Positions 22,649 through 34,653 of a DNA stretch of 64,000 bases are shown here, piece by piece. Position numbers and translations under genes: made by a program. Below the pieces are notes generated by a model. The model was not told the origin of the DNA, did no database searches, and saw only the letters and a program-made list of their open reading frames with translations. The first letter of the stretch is position 1, and each line of letters begins with the position of its first letter. The DNA is from Telopea speciosissima. Lineage: Eukaryota > Streptophyta > Magnoliopsida > Proteales > Proteaceae. The stretch spans positions 12,661,307-12,725,306 of the forward strand of contig NC_057920.1 in the NCBI RefSeq assembly GCF_018873765.1, written 5' to 3'.

Positions 22649-23575
22649 TGGAAATATCAAAAGCTTAAGACCGAAAAACTAAGGAAAAGTGTTCCTACGT
22701 GCACTCAAAAAAATTCACTGACTGATAGAATATGGATTGCTTGGTAAGTTGTTCTACGATAATTTTGATTTTTGAGTGAATGTAGGTTTAAAGTTTGGGA
22801 AAATATAGTTTTTATTATGTGCAGCTCACTCTAATATATGAGCACTAGATTAAGTCAGCATAGACTAAAGGCCTTAATCAGCTTAGGTTGAAGGGCTTAA
22901 TCATAACTAGGGCAGCACCCTTCTCTGTATTCTAATTAATCCTTCTTTGTATTACAATACTCTGTTAGTGATACTTATCTAATTAACGATGATCTACATC
23001 GGTGTATCCAACCGACTACTTAGTGGTGCACGCACTTTGCAAGTTTCGAGTGAGATTTAATCTGGACCATTCTTTTTGATCCAGTGGTCCAATTTGAATC
23101 TGGATAAGATCAATGTATACAGTTGATCAATAGTTATGGCTATTATATTTTTGGATGGTTTAAATCGTACAGTTATGATCTAACGGATCAGATTCAAAGA
23201 TGGAAGGATCCATCTGTTGGGAACAGTTGCAAAGTGGCTTATTAATACCCAAAGTTATTTTAAACTTGGTTATATCCACAAACGTTCTTCTCCTCCCTCA
23301 TTCTCAAAGGTGATTTTGTAGGGAATCTGTTTTACTGTAGGAAACAGATTTCTCTGTTTTCTGGCTTTTCTGTTTCTCAAAAGGCTTTCAGGCATCGATT
23401 TTGGCTTCGTTTGTGCAATACGCAGCCAAGATAATCAACAAGTTTGGGCTTTATTGTATCGTGGGAGATAATTCATCTGTAACCTATTTGTATTTGGAAG
23501 TAAAGACGAATTTCGTCTTAAGGACAGCGACTCTGTAACGTGCCTTGAAGATTCAAACTAACTTTCTATTCTAAC
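22649..23575. other. Unit 1 segment replacing the PPR region, possible LTR debris
   Basis: Homology with unit 2 stops at 22648/37195 and resumes near 23576/40375. Here unit 1 holds 930 bp without any PPR sequence. Runs such as 'ttctctgtattctaattaatcc' followed by an AT-rich stretch and 'cgtcttaaggacagcgac' look like LTR retrotransposon debris, but I recognise no protein and no clean ends. Confidence 0.45.
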
Positions 23576-23761
23576 ATCCCTCTCTTGACTTACGATAGAA
23601 CTAGAATGCTGTGACTGAATTAATTAAATCTGAATTGTTTCTTCCTTAAATATTGTAACATTTGTTCTTCGTTGTGTACTTCGAGTGCAAAAAGTGGCCA
23701 TGGACGAGGGCTTTCTTTTGTTACACAAACAATGCTATGAAACTGGCCGGAGAAGACGACA

Positions 23762-26618
23762 TGTCACGCCCCCATCCCAACAAGGGATATAATACATTAT
23801 AAGGGGTGACTAGGACGACGCATGTCATCCTACTAAGCTGCCAGGATCACTGACACAGTGTCCCAACGCACAGTCATAACCAATATTAAAACAATATAAT
23901 ATCAGAGTGCGGAAAGGAAAATATTACATTCCAAAAGATCAATAGTTTTGCGGAAGCGTATAAAATCAATAGTTACAAGATGATCAAAGCCTAGATGATA
24001 AATACTGTAGTTAATCCATTTTTCATTACCATCTAATAATGATCAACAAGGGTATAGCAGTAAATGTTTATACATGGGCCTACGCCTAAAATAAACAAAA
24101 GGAGAACAAGTCCCTAGAATTCTCACGGCTCGTAGGCACAATCGTCACAAGGACACCGTTGCCATGTTCCTCTAACACGACTTCCGGCTCCTCCGTACCG
24201 CATCATAATCTAAAAATTGTATACACGAGGGGTTAGCTCTCCACTGAGCTGAGGGGATGGGGATGTACAAACACACAATTCACATAGTCCAATGATGCAT
24301 GCATATGTTAAGTAAATTTTCCACCTAACATCACAACTAAGTCAATGGCATATGCTCTTGTGACAACTCGGGAGACACTGTGGGTCACTTAACTTATCGC
24401 CACAATGAAACCTCAATTGTCACCGGGACCTACGCCGATCGAAGCCTCCAAGACCACTCTCAAGTGCGACCCCGATAACCAATACTACCATGATCGGCCT
24501 CTCCCACCTCCACAGAATCCGGTGTCGATTACCCAACACCTAAACCCCTGTTGGTAAGGGTCGTAGCATAAGGGTGTAAAATCCTAGCCACACTACATGC
24601 AAGTCCTATCGTCCCGAGAGGTAATCCGGCGCATCAACTTTCATCCGGTTTAGTGTCCGGTTACAAGACGGCACGGCGCTCTGATTCAACATGACATTGA
24701 CATAATTTTTCATAATTATATATATTATCGGGGTTCCAAGAGGCACCCACCGCACCGAGACCCATCAAAGTAAAGCATCTCCAATTTACATCATAACATT
24801 CATATATAAAATATGCAATATGCACAAGCATGCTTAATAATTTATAATGATGACATAATATAAAATGCAATAATAATATCAAGCCCAAACAACCAAACCC
24901 ACTCACAACGTATACGCCAAGCACCAAGATTATCGGTTGTCGCCTCGATCAAGCAATAAGCCACAAGATGAATATATTAACCTAAACAAAGAGTGAAATA
25001 AGGTTAAACGAGCGAAGGAAAGGATCCCCAAAAGATCTCCCATAATCACTTAAGTATAAGGTTTGAAACAAAGTGGTTGCGGGAGTGGTTTCATGCCCAA
25101 ATTCCGCAACCACATGTAAATCCTAGGAAACCAAGGGTTCGGGACGTTTTAGTCAAGGTCGGTTGCGAGATGTGGTTGAAAACGAAACCGAGTGTAAATC
25201 CTAGGAAACCAGGGGTTCGGGACGTTTAGTCAAGGTCGGTTGCGGATGTGGTTTTTAAAGCGAAACCGAGTGTAAATCCGAGCTTCACAGGGGCCTTCTC
25301 GGGAAGGTAATTTCGTGGTGGTTTCTTGCGGTCTAAAACCACATGTAAATCCTAGCTAACCAGGGGGCTTAGGAAGGTCTCTGCAAGGGTGGTTGCGGGT
25401 GTGGTTTCTCGAGTCCGAAACCACATGTAAAACCACATACCCGAGAATCGAAAATTGAAGGGTTTCTTGTTAGGGATTCATTTTCCAAGGGGTTTAAAGG
25501 TAGGGAGGCTTCAAGAAAGCTTCCTCCTAGGTCCATTAGGGTTCTAAGACCTCATTAGGTCCATGTAATCCCATGGATTTAAGAGGAAAAACAAAGATAA
25601 TCTAATTTATGACATAATAGGGTAGAAACCTTAAATTTCTCAAATGGAAAGAGATTGCTTAGGCTTAGAGGTTGTAATGGAGTGAAATAACTCCACTATA
25701 GTGTAGGTTTAGAGGTTCCATCGATTCCTTGGGTTCTAAGAGAACCCTAGGTCGAATTTCTCCCATTTCCCAAACCTTAAAACTCAAAATAGATGAAGAG
25801 ATGTGGGTTTCAATGGCTTACCTTCCCCAATGTAGAAAAGCTCCACGTAGAGGGCTCCACAAGGTGAGGTTCCAAGCCTTCAACCAAGCTTTTCCATTCC
25901 TCCTTCTCCTTTTCTCCTTCCTTCTTTCTTCTTTCCTTCTTTCTTCTTTCTTCTTTCTCCTTTCTCTCCTCCACGATTTAGGTTAGATGGGAGAATAAAG
26001 AGAAAGAAAGCTTCTCCCCCTTTTGTCTTATTTAAAGAAAATGGACCTTGGGTCCTTTAAGTTAAATGGGTCATTAGGCCAAATGGATAGTCTAAGTTAA
26101 ATGGGTCAAGAGGGCTTAATGGGTTGACCCATGGTCTTATTTAGAGTAAAGGAATGGGTTAACCCATCTTTGGGTCAAATAAGTCAAATGGGCCCTCAAG
26201 TTGAATGGGCCTCTTAACTAAATGGGTGCCTGCCCAGGTTTCAAATAGAAAAGAACCCACTTGGGGATGGGTCCATCCACCATGGGATTATAAGTCCATC
26301 ACACGCTCCCTTAAATAAGTGGGACCCACAAATAGAATATTCCCAACTCAACTAAAATAGCCCGGTCCAAATCTTGACCCGCATATTCGAGGGCATCGAG
26401 GAAAAGGGTAAATAAATAAACTTAAGGGCTGAACTTACTATTTCCTTGTCATGGTTTGTCCCCATGACCCGAATAGTTTCCTCCACAGGTAAACCCGACT
26501 GTGGTCAATAATTTTGTAGGGTTTGACCACTAGTGAGAAACTCTCAGATACGCGTGGATGATAACCACACGCACGGGAAAAATAAAAATTAATTATGATC
26601 GTAAGTGCGGGTATAACA
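23762..26618. mobile_element. Solo LTR of about 2.86 kb, unit 1 only
   Basis: It begins TGTCACGCCCCC and ends GGGTATAACA (TG...CA). Unit 2 reads through the site without it ('gaagacgatagacaatgg', near 40552). Flanking CGACA and CGCAG may be a decayed 5 bp target duplication. There is no gag-pol and no second LTR, so recombination between LTRs is likely. The TGTCACGCC start is typical of some Gypsy LTRs. An internal tandem block of four 80-90 bp units lies at 25065-25440 ('ccacatgtaaatcctagg', 'ggtcggttgcgg'). A 257 bp open frame at 25729 is low-complexity. Confidence 0.7.
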
Positions 26619-27240
26619 CGCAGACAACGGAGATAACTCTCAAATATGATTTATTTTTAAGAGAAGATTTTTGAGCCAACTGCGGAGGGTTTCTCTCTCT
26701 CTCTCCTTATAAGAAGTGACCTCTCTACCTCCAATGTATGAAACTGTTTTGCAACTCCTAATTGGTGTACTCCTTATGCCGAGAACCCTCTCCCTATTTT
26801 TAATGGGTAAAAGTAAAAAATCTAATTTGAGACAAGGTGACTCTTTACACAAGTAATGGTTTGGAACCTTCATTAATATATGTGGAGAGGGATATGTCTT
26901 GGCATTTCAATTCTCACACGGCATGCCAATGGGCACACGGGAGGAAGTTCCTCATGATTTGTATACAATGGTAATCCACATGGTCATAGAGGAGAGAGAG
27001 TGACAAATACATAATGTTAAAATAGTTATACCTTCTCCATCAGCATCTATATAAAGCTTTCATTAGCAAAATTGAAAATTTGAACTCAAAAGCTGGCCAT
27101 GGATGAGGGTTTTCTTTTGCCATACAAGGCTATGCAACTGAAGATTACAACGGTTTTGAAAACTTGGACTAAAAAACTGAACAGTAATCAGAGATTTAGA
27201 AAATTTGAATTCAAAAGCTGGCCATGGAAGGGAACTACTT

Positions 27241-27418
27241 GGCTCCTGTCCAGCACTCTGCCCAGGCTACACATGCAACGCTGGAGACAGAGTGAGGTGT
27301 GAAAAGAACGCCTCACCCCTACCCGAGCGCCTTGCCCAAGCAGGGATGAGGCAGTCTTTTCACGCCTCACTTTGTCTGATGCTGCACATGCAACCCGGGC
27401 AGAGTGCTGGACAGGATC
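27241..27418. mobile_element. Palindromic MITE, post-duplication insertion in unit 1
   Basis: GGCTCCTGTCCAGCACTCTG pairs with CAGAGTGCTGGACAGGATC at the other end, and 'gcctcacccctacccgagcg' in the loop matches the core of the copy at 18725-18928. Unit 2 (near 41330) lacks it. Overlapping 100-codon frames on the two strands are by-products of the palindrome. Confidence 0.7.
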
Positions 27419-28055
27419 TTTTTTGCGGCAAAAAAGTCTTTTCTTTTGCCATACGAAGTTATGCAACTGAAGAACTTTATAGGCAAACAAGATGACTCTC
27501 AAATACATCTTTTTTCTTCTTTGTTTTTTTTATATCTGGCAAGAGTGAAACTCAAATATGTCATACGATGATTATTTTTATGTTGGAAGGTACTACAATC
27601 CAAAACCTCAAAGCATTAGGTGGAAAGAGGTCTTACCAAGGACTACAATAAATCAATGTGAGATATGTAACTCATCGAATTGTGTATTTCAGGTGGAAGG
27701 AGGAGATCTTTAAACTCTCCCTTCTGAGAGTGTTAATGTGGTCCTCAACATGTTAGAAAAAGCTTTATCCTTAATAGATTCATAATTCAGACCACCTTGC
27801 ATTGCATTGTATTTAATTGCATACCCATGCCTTGGCTGCCTACCAGCAGATGCAAGTCATATTGGTGCCAGGTTGAATGTTATGGCAGAGAGGTCCATCC
27901 ATCAATAACATTCACCGCCATTACAATGAACATAAGCATTTAAGAACACAGTAAAAAAAAAAAATAGTGATTAACTCGCACCAAAGGTTGCCTTCCATCT
28001 GAGATAATATTCAAAATGTGTCTGAAAACTCTTGTGTGAAGTAAATGGAAGGCTC

Positions 28056-28164
28056 TCAAATAGTCGCTTCAATTTCATCTTCTGCACGGATCGAGCTGAG
28101 ATGAAACATCATCAATGGCTGATTTCAGCTGTGCAATCTTCTCTGTTAATATCTTCCTTGTTTT
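28056..28164 (-). pseudogene. Frameshifted copy of the plastid-gene last exon, unit 1
   Basis: This is the counterpart of 42036-42167. It starts at a preserved acceptor and reads [20 protein letters not shown], then loses 23 nt and shifts to ...SQLDPCRR and a stop. The other four exons are not duplicated, because the duplication edge (29232) lies in the preceding intron. It cannot make a protein by itself. Confidence 0.85.
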
Positions 28165-29232
28165 CTGTTGATGCCAATGGATCATCCAGGGCAATGTCAG
28201 TGCAGGTTTCAGGAAGTGGGATTGAAACATGTCATGCACGAAGACCCATAGAAATATTAAGATTATTGCAGGCTGAAAACAAGAGGATTTAAAGAAACGC
28301 CTACAATAACAAACTAAAATGAAAAAGCAAACCATAAAGGAAAAATGAAGTTGTTGCAGGATGAAATCCATGTCAAACAATTTTGGAGAAAGGCGTGATC
28401 AACAGAGTACAGTGATTGTCCTATTTATTAGATTGTACCCAAAGCAAAAGTTTCACTAAACTTGCTTTACTGTCATAAGATAGCAGAACTAACCCCAAAA
28501 AGCAAGTTCGTGAAAACCTGGAATATGGGTTTCTGAATTTCGTGACTGTTGTTCTGCAACGGGATAAACAGGAACAATACAGAGAAGGAACAAGAAGAGA
28601 TAAAGAACGGAAGGAGAATAATAGTTTTTTCTACCTAGCCCCTTGATTCTAGGAGCACGGAACAATGAAAATTTTGAGTCTCACCACACCCTCGACAAGA
28701 CTGCAACTTCCTACTAAATTGTAACTAAGGAATGCGTGAAACATTTAAGGGGACACTCAATACAACTAATCATTTACGACTCAATGATATTGTTGTTGCC
28801 TGGCAATAAGAAAGTAAAAATAGAAATCTGCTAACCATATTTTCTGAAGACTACTGTATGGTCCATGTGTTTATATGGTCCGGACTGCTATCATAGGCAT
28901 GGAGGTTTTGAACAACTCTTGGATCTCGGACTCATGGATCCCAATTATTCTCCCAGTACAACATTAATGAAGTTCGTTGAAAACCTTTTGCAATCAGTTT
29001 CGTTCCTTTCTAACCTTGAGCAATTCCAATATGACCAGGAATGAAGGATCCATACCTAGAGTCATAAAAAAATCCATCATTGTATTCAAAGAGAATGTTT
29101 AAGGTGACATTGGGAAGGTGCTATAACTTCTTTGTTAACCCCAACACCATGGGGTATCAGCCTCACATGCTCATAGCCAACAATTTCCTAGTAAGCGTAC
29201 AAGCAGTACTCTGTACAGACTAGGTAAGATTT

Positions 29233-30240
29233 GTCAGCGGACAGTGCCCCGGGACCGGATGGTTTTTCGGGTTACTTTTTTACTGCTTGCTGGAAAATCA
29301 TAGGCAGTGATGTGTGGGAAGCGATCAAGGACTTCTTTGCCGGCAGTTTCGTCCGCAGGAGTTTACTTCAACTCACCTAGTGCTTATCCCCAAGAAGGAC
29401 GGACCTGAGGTAATGTCTGACTTTCGCCCTATTAGTCTTTGTAATTTTTCTTACAAAATTATTGCAAAGGTAATTGCTTCCAGATTAGCTCCAATTCTTC
29501 CCTCTATTATTGTTGAGGAGCAAAGGGGATTCGTTAAAGGCCGTTGCATCCATGATAACATTGCTTTGGTTCAGGAGGTTGTGAATGATATAGACAAGAG
29601 GGCTCACGGGGGAAATGTGGTCCTCAAATTAGACATGGCCAAGGCTTATGATCATCTTGAGTGGGATTTCCTATACAAAGTTTTAGATAAATTTGGCTTT
29701 GCCTCCTCTTGGATTAATTTGATCAGGAAAACTGTGAAAAATTGTTGGTTCTCATTAATTATGAATATAGGCCCTACAGGGTTTTTCAAATCTTCTAGGG
29801 GGTGAGACAAGGTGACCCCTTGTCGCCTTCTCTCTTCATTCTGGCGGAAGAGGTTTTAAGCAGGGGCCTCAGATCATTGTTCTTGGAAGGGAGGGCGAAG
29901 TATTTTCATCTCCCCAGGGGCTGCCCAGGAATTTCCCACAGTCTTTTTGCAGATGACACAATTATTTTTGCCAGGGGCCTAAAAAATTCTCTGAAACAAA
30001 TCATGGGGTTCATCACCAGGTATGAGGTTGCTTCAGGGCAACTAGTTAATAAGCAGAAAAGCTGCTTTATTGTTGGGAAGAGAATAGAAGACAGTAGATG
30101 TCACCTCATTGAGAGGATCACAGGGTTTGGCAAGAATTGAAAAAGCTTCCCATAACCTACCTGGGGGCTCCTCTGTACTCGGGGCGTCTTCGAATCTCTT
30201 TTTTCGATGACTTTTTGGCAAAGATGCGAATGAGAGTGGC
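29233..30240 (+). pseudogene. LINE reverse transcriptase fragment
   Basis: Frames together show the plant L1-type RT: PGPDGF, then LVLIPKKDGPEVMSDFRPIS, KLDMAKAYDHLEW, RQGDPLSPSLF and HSLFADDTIIFA (catalytic FADD). Frame shifts occur near 29380 and at 29802, where a stop interrupts the RQGDPLSP region, and again near 30140. It copies LINE RNA into DNA when intact; here it is dead. Confidence 0.88.
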
Positions 30241-30879
30241 AGGGTAGAAAGGAAAATTGTTATCCTCAGGGGGGGGACTCATTCTTTTGAAGCATGTTTT
30301 GAACTCTATGCCAATCCACATTGTCTCTACACTGAATCCGCCAAAGGCAGTTATGAGGAAATTTAATAGAATCTGTGCCGATTTTTTATGGGGGCACTCT
30401 GAGTGGGGTAGACGTCACACTGGGTGGGGTGGCACAAGATCACTCAGCCTTTGGACGAAGGGGGCCTTGGCATACGCAAAATGAATGACAGGCCTAAGGA
30501 ATATAGGAACGGTTTCATGGAGGAATGCTCTTAAGCACAATGAACTTTTAATTGCTAATTCCAGATGGCTCATTGGCTTGGGAGACATTAACTTCTGGCT
30601 TGATAATTGGTCAGGATGGGGTCCTCTGTTGGACCATGTTGATGGAGCAATCAATCTTGATCTGGATACTCAAGTTAGAGAAGTGCTTCATACTTACGGT
30701 AGTTGGAATGACAATATCTTAATGCAAATTGATTCCCAGGCAGTCAAAGACAGTATCTTGGGTGCCAACTATTCTCTCTCCAACAAGGACTATAGGTTAA
30801 TCTGGGCTTCCACTAGCGATGGTACTTTTTTGACAAGATCTGCTTAGAATCAAATCAGAGTTTCTTCTTCTCATAAGCA

Positions 30880-31937
30880 GTTTGCAAAATGGGTCTGGAA
30901 CCAATCTCTTCCCCCTAAGATTGGTTTCTTTTCTTGGCAACTCATGTGTGGGGACATATCAATCGATGAATCATTGGAAGGTTTGGGCGTTCCTTTGGTT
31001 TCCAAATGCCTTTTTTGTGCTACGTCAGCTTGTGAATCAACCTCTCATTGCTTGGTGGAGGGTATGACAACGTCCAAGGTTTGGAAACACTTCGCCTTGG
31101 TCTTCAATGTAGTAAACCCCACGTCTCAGGATGCTAGGGGTTGTATGTAATTTTGGCATGAGCATGCCAAGGGGAAAGGTTTTTGTGGAAAAATTATGGG
31201 TTTGATCCCTTCCCTCATCTACTGGGAATTGTGGAAAGAAATGAACAACAGAAGGCAAGGCGGGAGGCCAAGACTTGCCAGTGTCATTGTGGAGGTGGTG
31301 AAAAATTGGGTGAAAGAAGCTCCTTTTATTGGTTTCTCTAAAAGAGCTCCTTCCTTTCATGAAAACCTTGTCCTCCAAATTTTTAATATTGCTCCAACCC
31401 CCCCTCGGTTAAAGCCTCATCTAGCTGTTTATTGGTGCCCCCCCCCCCTTCTCTGCAGTAAAGCTTAATGTGGATGCAGCTTGCAGGGGGAACCCCGGAG
31501 TGGGTGGAGGAGGAGGAATTATTAGAGATGGTGGAGGAAAAGTCCTGGTTGCCTACGCTAACTATTATGGGGAGTGCACCAACTCCATTGCGGAATCCAG
31601 GGCCTTAAGGGACGGTCTAACGCTCTGTGCTGAGATGGGCTTTACAGACTTCCATGTAAATTCTGATTCTACTCTAGTTGTGCATTGCGTCTCTAAAAAG
31701 AGATGCAACATTTGGAAGGGGTGGTACTGGTTCCACGAGATTCTGACTTTGGCTCAAGGCCTTCAGCCGATGGTTTCTTTCACTTTTAGAGAGAGCAACA
31801 AAGAGATTGATTGGTTAGCCAACTACACCTGTGATTCGGCGTCCAAAACTACTTTTAATTCTTGGGCTGACATCCCGCAGGAGCTAAGGAAAATTATTTG
31901 TGAGGAAGCCACAGGTTTGCCTGTTATCCGTACATAG
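30880..31937 (+). pseudogene. LINE zinc-finger and RNase H region
   Basis: A zf-RVT-like segment (FFSWQLMCGDI...CLFCATS) is followed, from about 31468, by a type I RNase H: LNVDAACRGNPG (Asp), SIAESRALRDGL (Glu) and VNSDSTLVVHCV (Asp), with the stop at 31937. The RNase H frame itself is open for 155 codons, but it is out of frame with the RT. RNase H of this kind is common in plant L1 elements. Confidence 0.85.
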
Positions 31938-32144
31938 AATTCTTTTGTGGTTACAGGATGTATAGTGTGCAGTTCCTTTGATGAGAGAGTGAGATTCTTT
32001 TGTATCCTCGGGTTGGGGTAAGGTGGGTTATGTCCCCCCCCCTTGTAATTCTTGATCATATATGTTTTGATTCTTAATAAAATGACAGGGGCCATCCTGG
32101 GTCCTAGATAATATTCGGGGTTAAAAATAAAAATTGTAGCTTAC

Positions 32145-32505
32145 CATGTAATAATATCTTGGAGATCAATAGTCTTAACTAGACTTGCAAACATGAGTGA
32201 TGGACCAAACACATCAAACACAAGATGCATTGCCCAAAAAGTTTTGTCATCAGTATCAGAAAGTCTTCTTAATCAAATTACAAAATGACCAAAATTATTA
32301 CCTCCACCCACCCATGCTAAATAGATAGATATTTACATGTGTATGTATTGCTTAAAAGTAGTTAAGTTACCTTGTTCAAGTATCTCCGAGAATCTGGATT
32401 TAGAAGATTCAAATACTTGGTTGCCATGAAACCCCCCAGAGTACTGATGAGAAGGACCTGCAACATGGGCATGGCTGCCACCTCGAGGAGTGTCAAGAAC
32501 CCCAT
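32145..32505 (-). pseudogene. PILS 5' fragment (exons 1-2) with lost splice acceptor
   Basis: Exon 1 (32505-32371) is intact, with the same 45 codons as the functional gene except Gly for Ala in ISTLGGFMAT. Exon 2 (32224-32145) follows, but its acceptor has changed from CAG to CAT (positions 32225-32226). All later exons are missing because the duplication edge and the LINE come next. The upstream TC-rich leader is also duplicated, so it may be transcribed. Confidence 0.88.
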
Positions 32506-34204
32506 TTTTCTCTTCTCCCTTTTCTCCCTCTCTCCCTCTCTCCCTCTCTTCTTTATCACTTCTGATTCTGACCCTGTGACATTGGAGAAGTATTTGAAAG
32601 CTCTAGTTGAAGAGGGAGAGAACTTTGAGACAGAGAAACAGTAAAGGACAGAGATTTGGGTTTTAATTAGTTTTCACAGTTAAAAAACACAAAATTTTCT
32701 CTTTGCAACAGAAGAGATAGGGGGAAACAAATTGGGTCAACTGAGGTTGGTTGGTTAGTTATATTATCAACTTCTTCATAGAAGCTAACCCATAAGTTGT
32801 TGAGATACTAACATACACCGCTAATCCCCTCCCTATAGGAACTCCAAAACCTTTAAAATACAAGTTTGATTTTAAAATTTAGGGATAGAGAATGCTACCT
32901 GGTCGCTTCAATTTCATCTGAGGTGGTTATTTTGCCTGCCCCCGTGTCTAGGCACAGGGGGAGCACATCGCACGTGCCCAAGTAGCGATCTTTCTCCCTA
33001 AAATTTAACACGAAAAATATAATGGATGATTAATGATTAATGATTATGAATTGCTTGCATGGCTAGAAATCTAAGACTTCTCTTTCATTTTTGTAAAATA
33101 ATAATATTTTAAAGGGAAAAGAACGCTACCTAGTCGCATGGCCCGCGTGGCTCCTATGCCTAAACACATAAGCGTGCGAAAATATCACTGCTCCCATGGA
33201 AAAGTTGGAAATCCCAATCAGGTGTGTTTGTGCATGTGCTCCCATAAGTCCCATCGGCCAGCACGCACTTGGAGGCTCTAGAGCCCAGGCAACGATCTCT
33301 TTCTCTATTTTAAACCTCTTAAATAGGGAAAAGAATCACCACAAGAACTGCTATTTTCATCTCATTTAGATTATAGGGGAAAATGCTTTTGAGTTTGAGA
33401 TGTACGTTATGCCAGTTAGCAGTCTCTCTCTCTCTCTCTTCTTGACACTGTCTCCTCTCGTCTCTATTGATGAATGTCTCTCGTCGTCCTCATTGGGTGA
33501 CTCCCTCACCCAACTAAGTTTAGAGAACAATCTCCCATAATTATTTTAAGTTTTTTTTTTTTTTAATTTTTCCAAATTTTCGAATACCCTACCCTACAAC
33601 AAGGGAGGAGGAACGAGGGGAAAATTTTGTTCCCTGTAATGGAAACTTAAATCTCATCACACAAGTAAAAGAGGAAAAACTGAGTTTTGATCTGAAATCC
33701 CTCGCCATCTAATGGTGAAAGGGTTGAAAGAGTATTACAAGCTTAATTCAAACAATATATATGCAAAAAAAAAAAAAAAGGGAGAGAGGGGGAGAGAGAG
33801 GAACGAACCTGCACATCCAAATTATTTAATGGCGTCCAGGAGGGAGTCAATGAGCCAAAACCGAGATGACCTCTCGATGGAGAGAGGTGGGAGTTAGCTA
33901 TAGGGAGGAGAATAAGCCATGAGAAAATTACTCGCCTATTTTTCAGGACGGAATTGAAGCTATACCCCAAATCTCAACATTCTCATGCAATCTCATCATC
34001 TCCACCATCACAACAACAAAACCAAATGAAACAATTCGATGGCAGATATAAAAATCTTACAAAGAAAGAAAGGACTACATATTTCATGTGTATACACAAA
34101 CTTAGGCTGTATTTGGTATGTATTCTTGGAATACATTCTAGGTCGATTTCGCTTTAAACCGAGAATGACGAGCAGAGAGAGATAAGGTATAGTATGGTAA
34201 GTAT

Positions 34205-34410
34205 TACGTAATGGATCCAGATCTTCTATGGCGCACGGGCTGCCTGTCCTGCCGTGCTGCGCAGACACAAGCCGGTGGGCATTGACCGCCTTACCCCTGC
34301 CCAAGCGCCTTGCCCAAGTGCGGGTAAGGCGGTCATTGCATGCGGCCCTGTGTCTACACAGCACAGGCAGGACAGGACAGCGCGCCGTAGAAGATCTGTG
34401 TTGCCACGTA
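34205..34410. mobile_element. Palindromic MITE (TACGTA-end type), unit 2
   Basis: The counterpart of 18725-18928 lies at the same place in unit 2, with a slightly better preserved loop ('cttacccctgcccaagcgcc'). Confidence 0.75.
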
Positions 34411-34653
34411 ATATGCATAAGGTATGTATAATTTGTAAGTAAAGACACAGACGAGTAGACGGCGGGGTTGTTGTGTTACTAACTTTTGTAAAGCTTCTAA
34501 AATATTATATGGTATATTAGCTGGATTAGCTGGATTAGTGGAAGAATCCTTTCATCAGCTCCATCGCCACCTCGCCTTCCACAATTGTTTTATCTAATTT
34601 TGTAAATTCTATCCTTGTATATTGATTCCCTCAATCAAGGGGATTGCATTGTT

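Larger units (their letters stand above)
15778..29232. repeat. Unit 1 of a large direct duplication
   Basis: Unit 1 is colinear with 32134-43768. Matching anchors in order include PILS exons 1-2 (15792/32145), the 17362/32884 'gctacctggtcgc' repeat, the 18725/34205 MITE, PILS exon 3-4 relics (19667/35411), the 22300-22648/36880-37195 segment, the 23580/40380 segment and the plastid-gene last exon (28056/42036). The right edge, at 29232, ends in the same 'gactaggtaagattt' as 43768. Insertions interrupt the colinearity. Confidence 0.88.
29233..32133 (+). mobile_element. 5'-truncated LINE at the junction of the duplicated units
   Basis: The element starts inside the linker before the reverse transcriptase (SADSAPGPDGFSGYFF), lacks ORF1 and endonuclease, and ends with a 3' UTR of about 196 nt and the A-rich tail 'taaaaataaaa'. 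The left flank is the end of unit 1 and the right flank the start of unit 2, so there is no target-site duplication. Several frameshifts make it non-functional. Confidence 0.88.

Noticed and set aside
24661-24927. 88-codon minus-strand frame in the solo LTR
   Set aside because: It crosses a tandem-repeat-bearing LTR and resembles no gag or pol protein.
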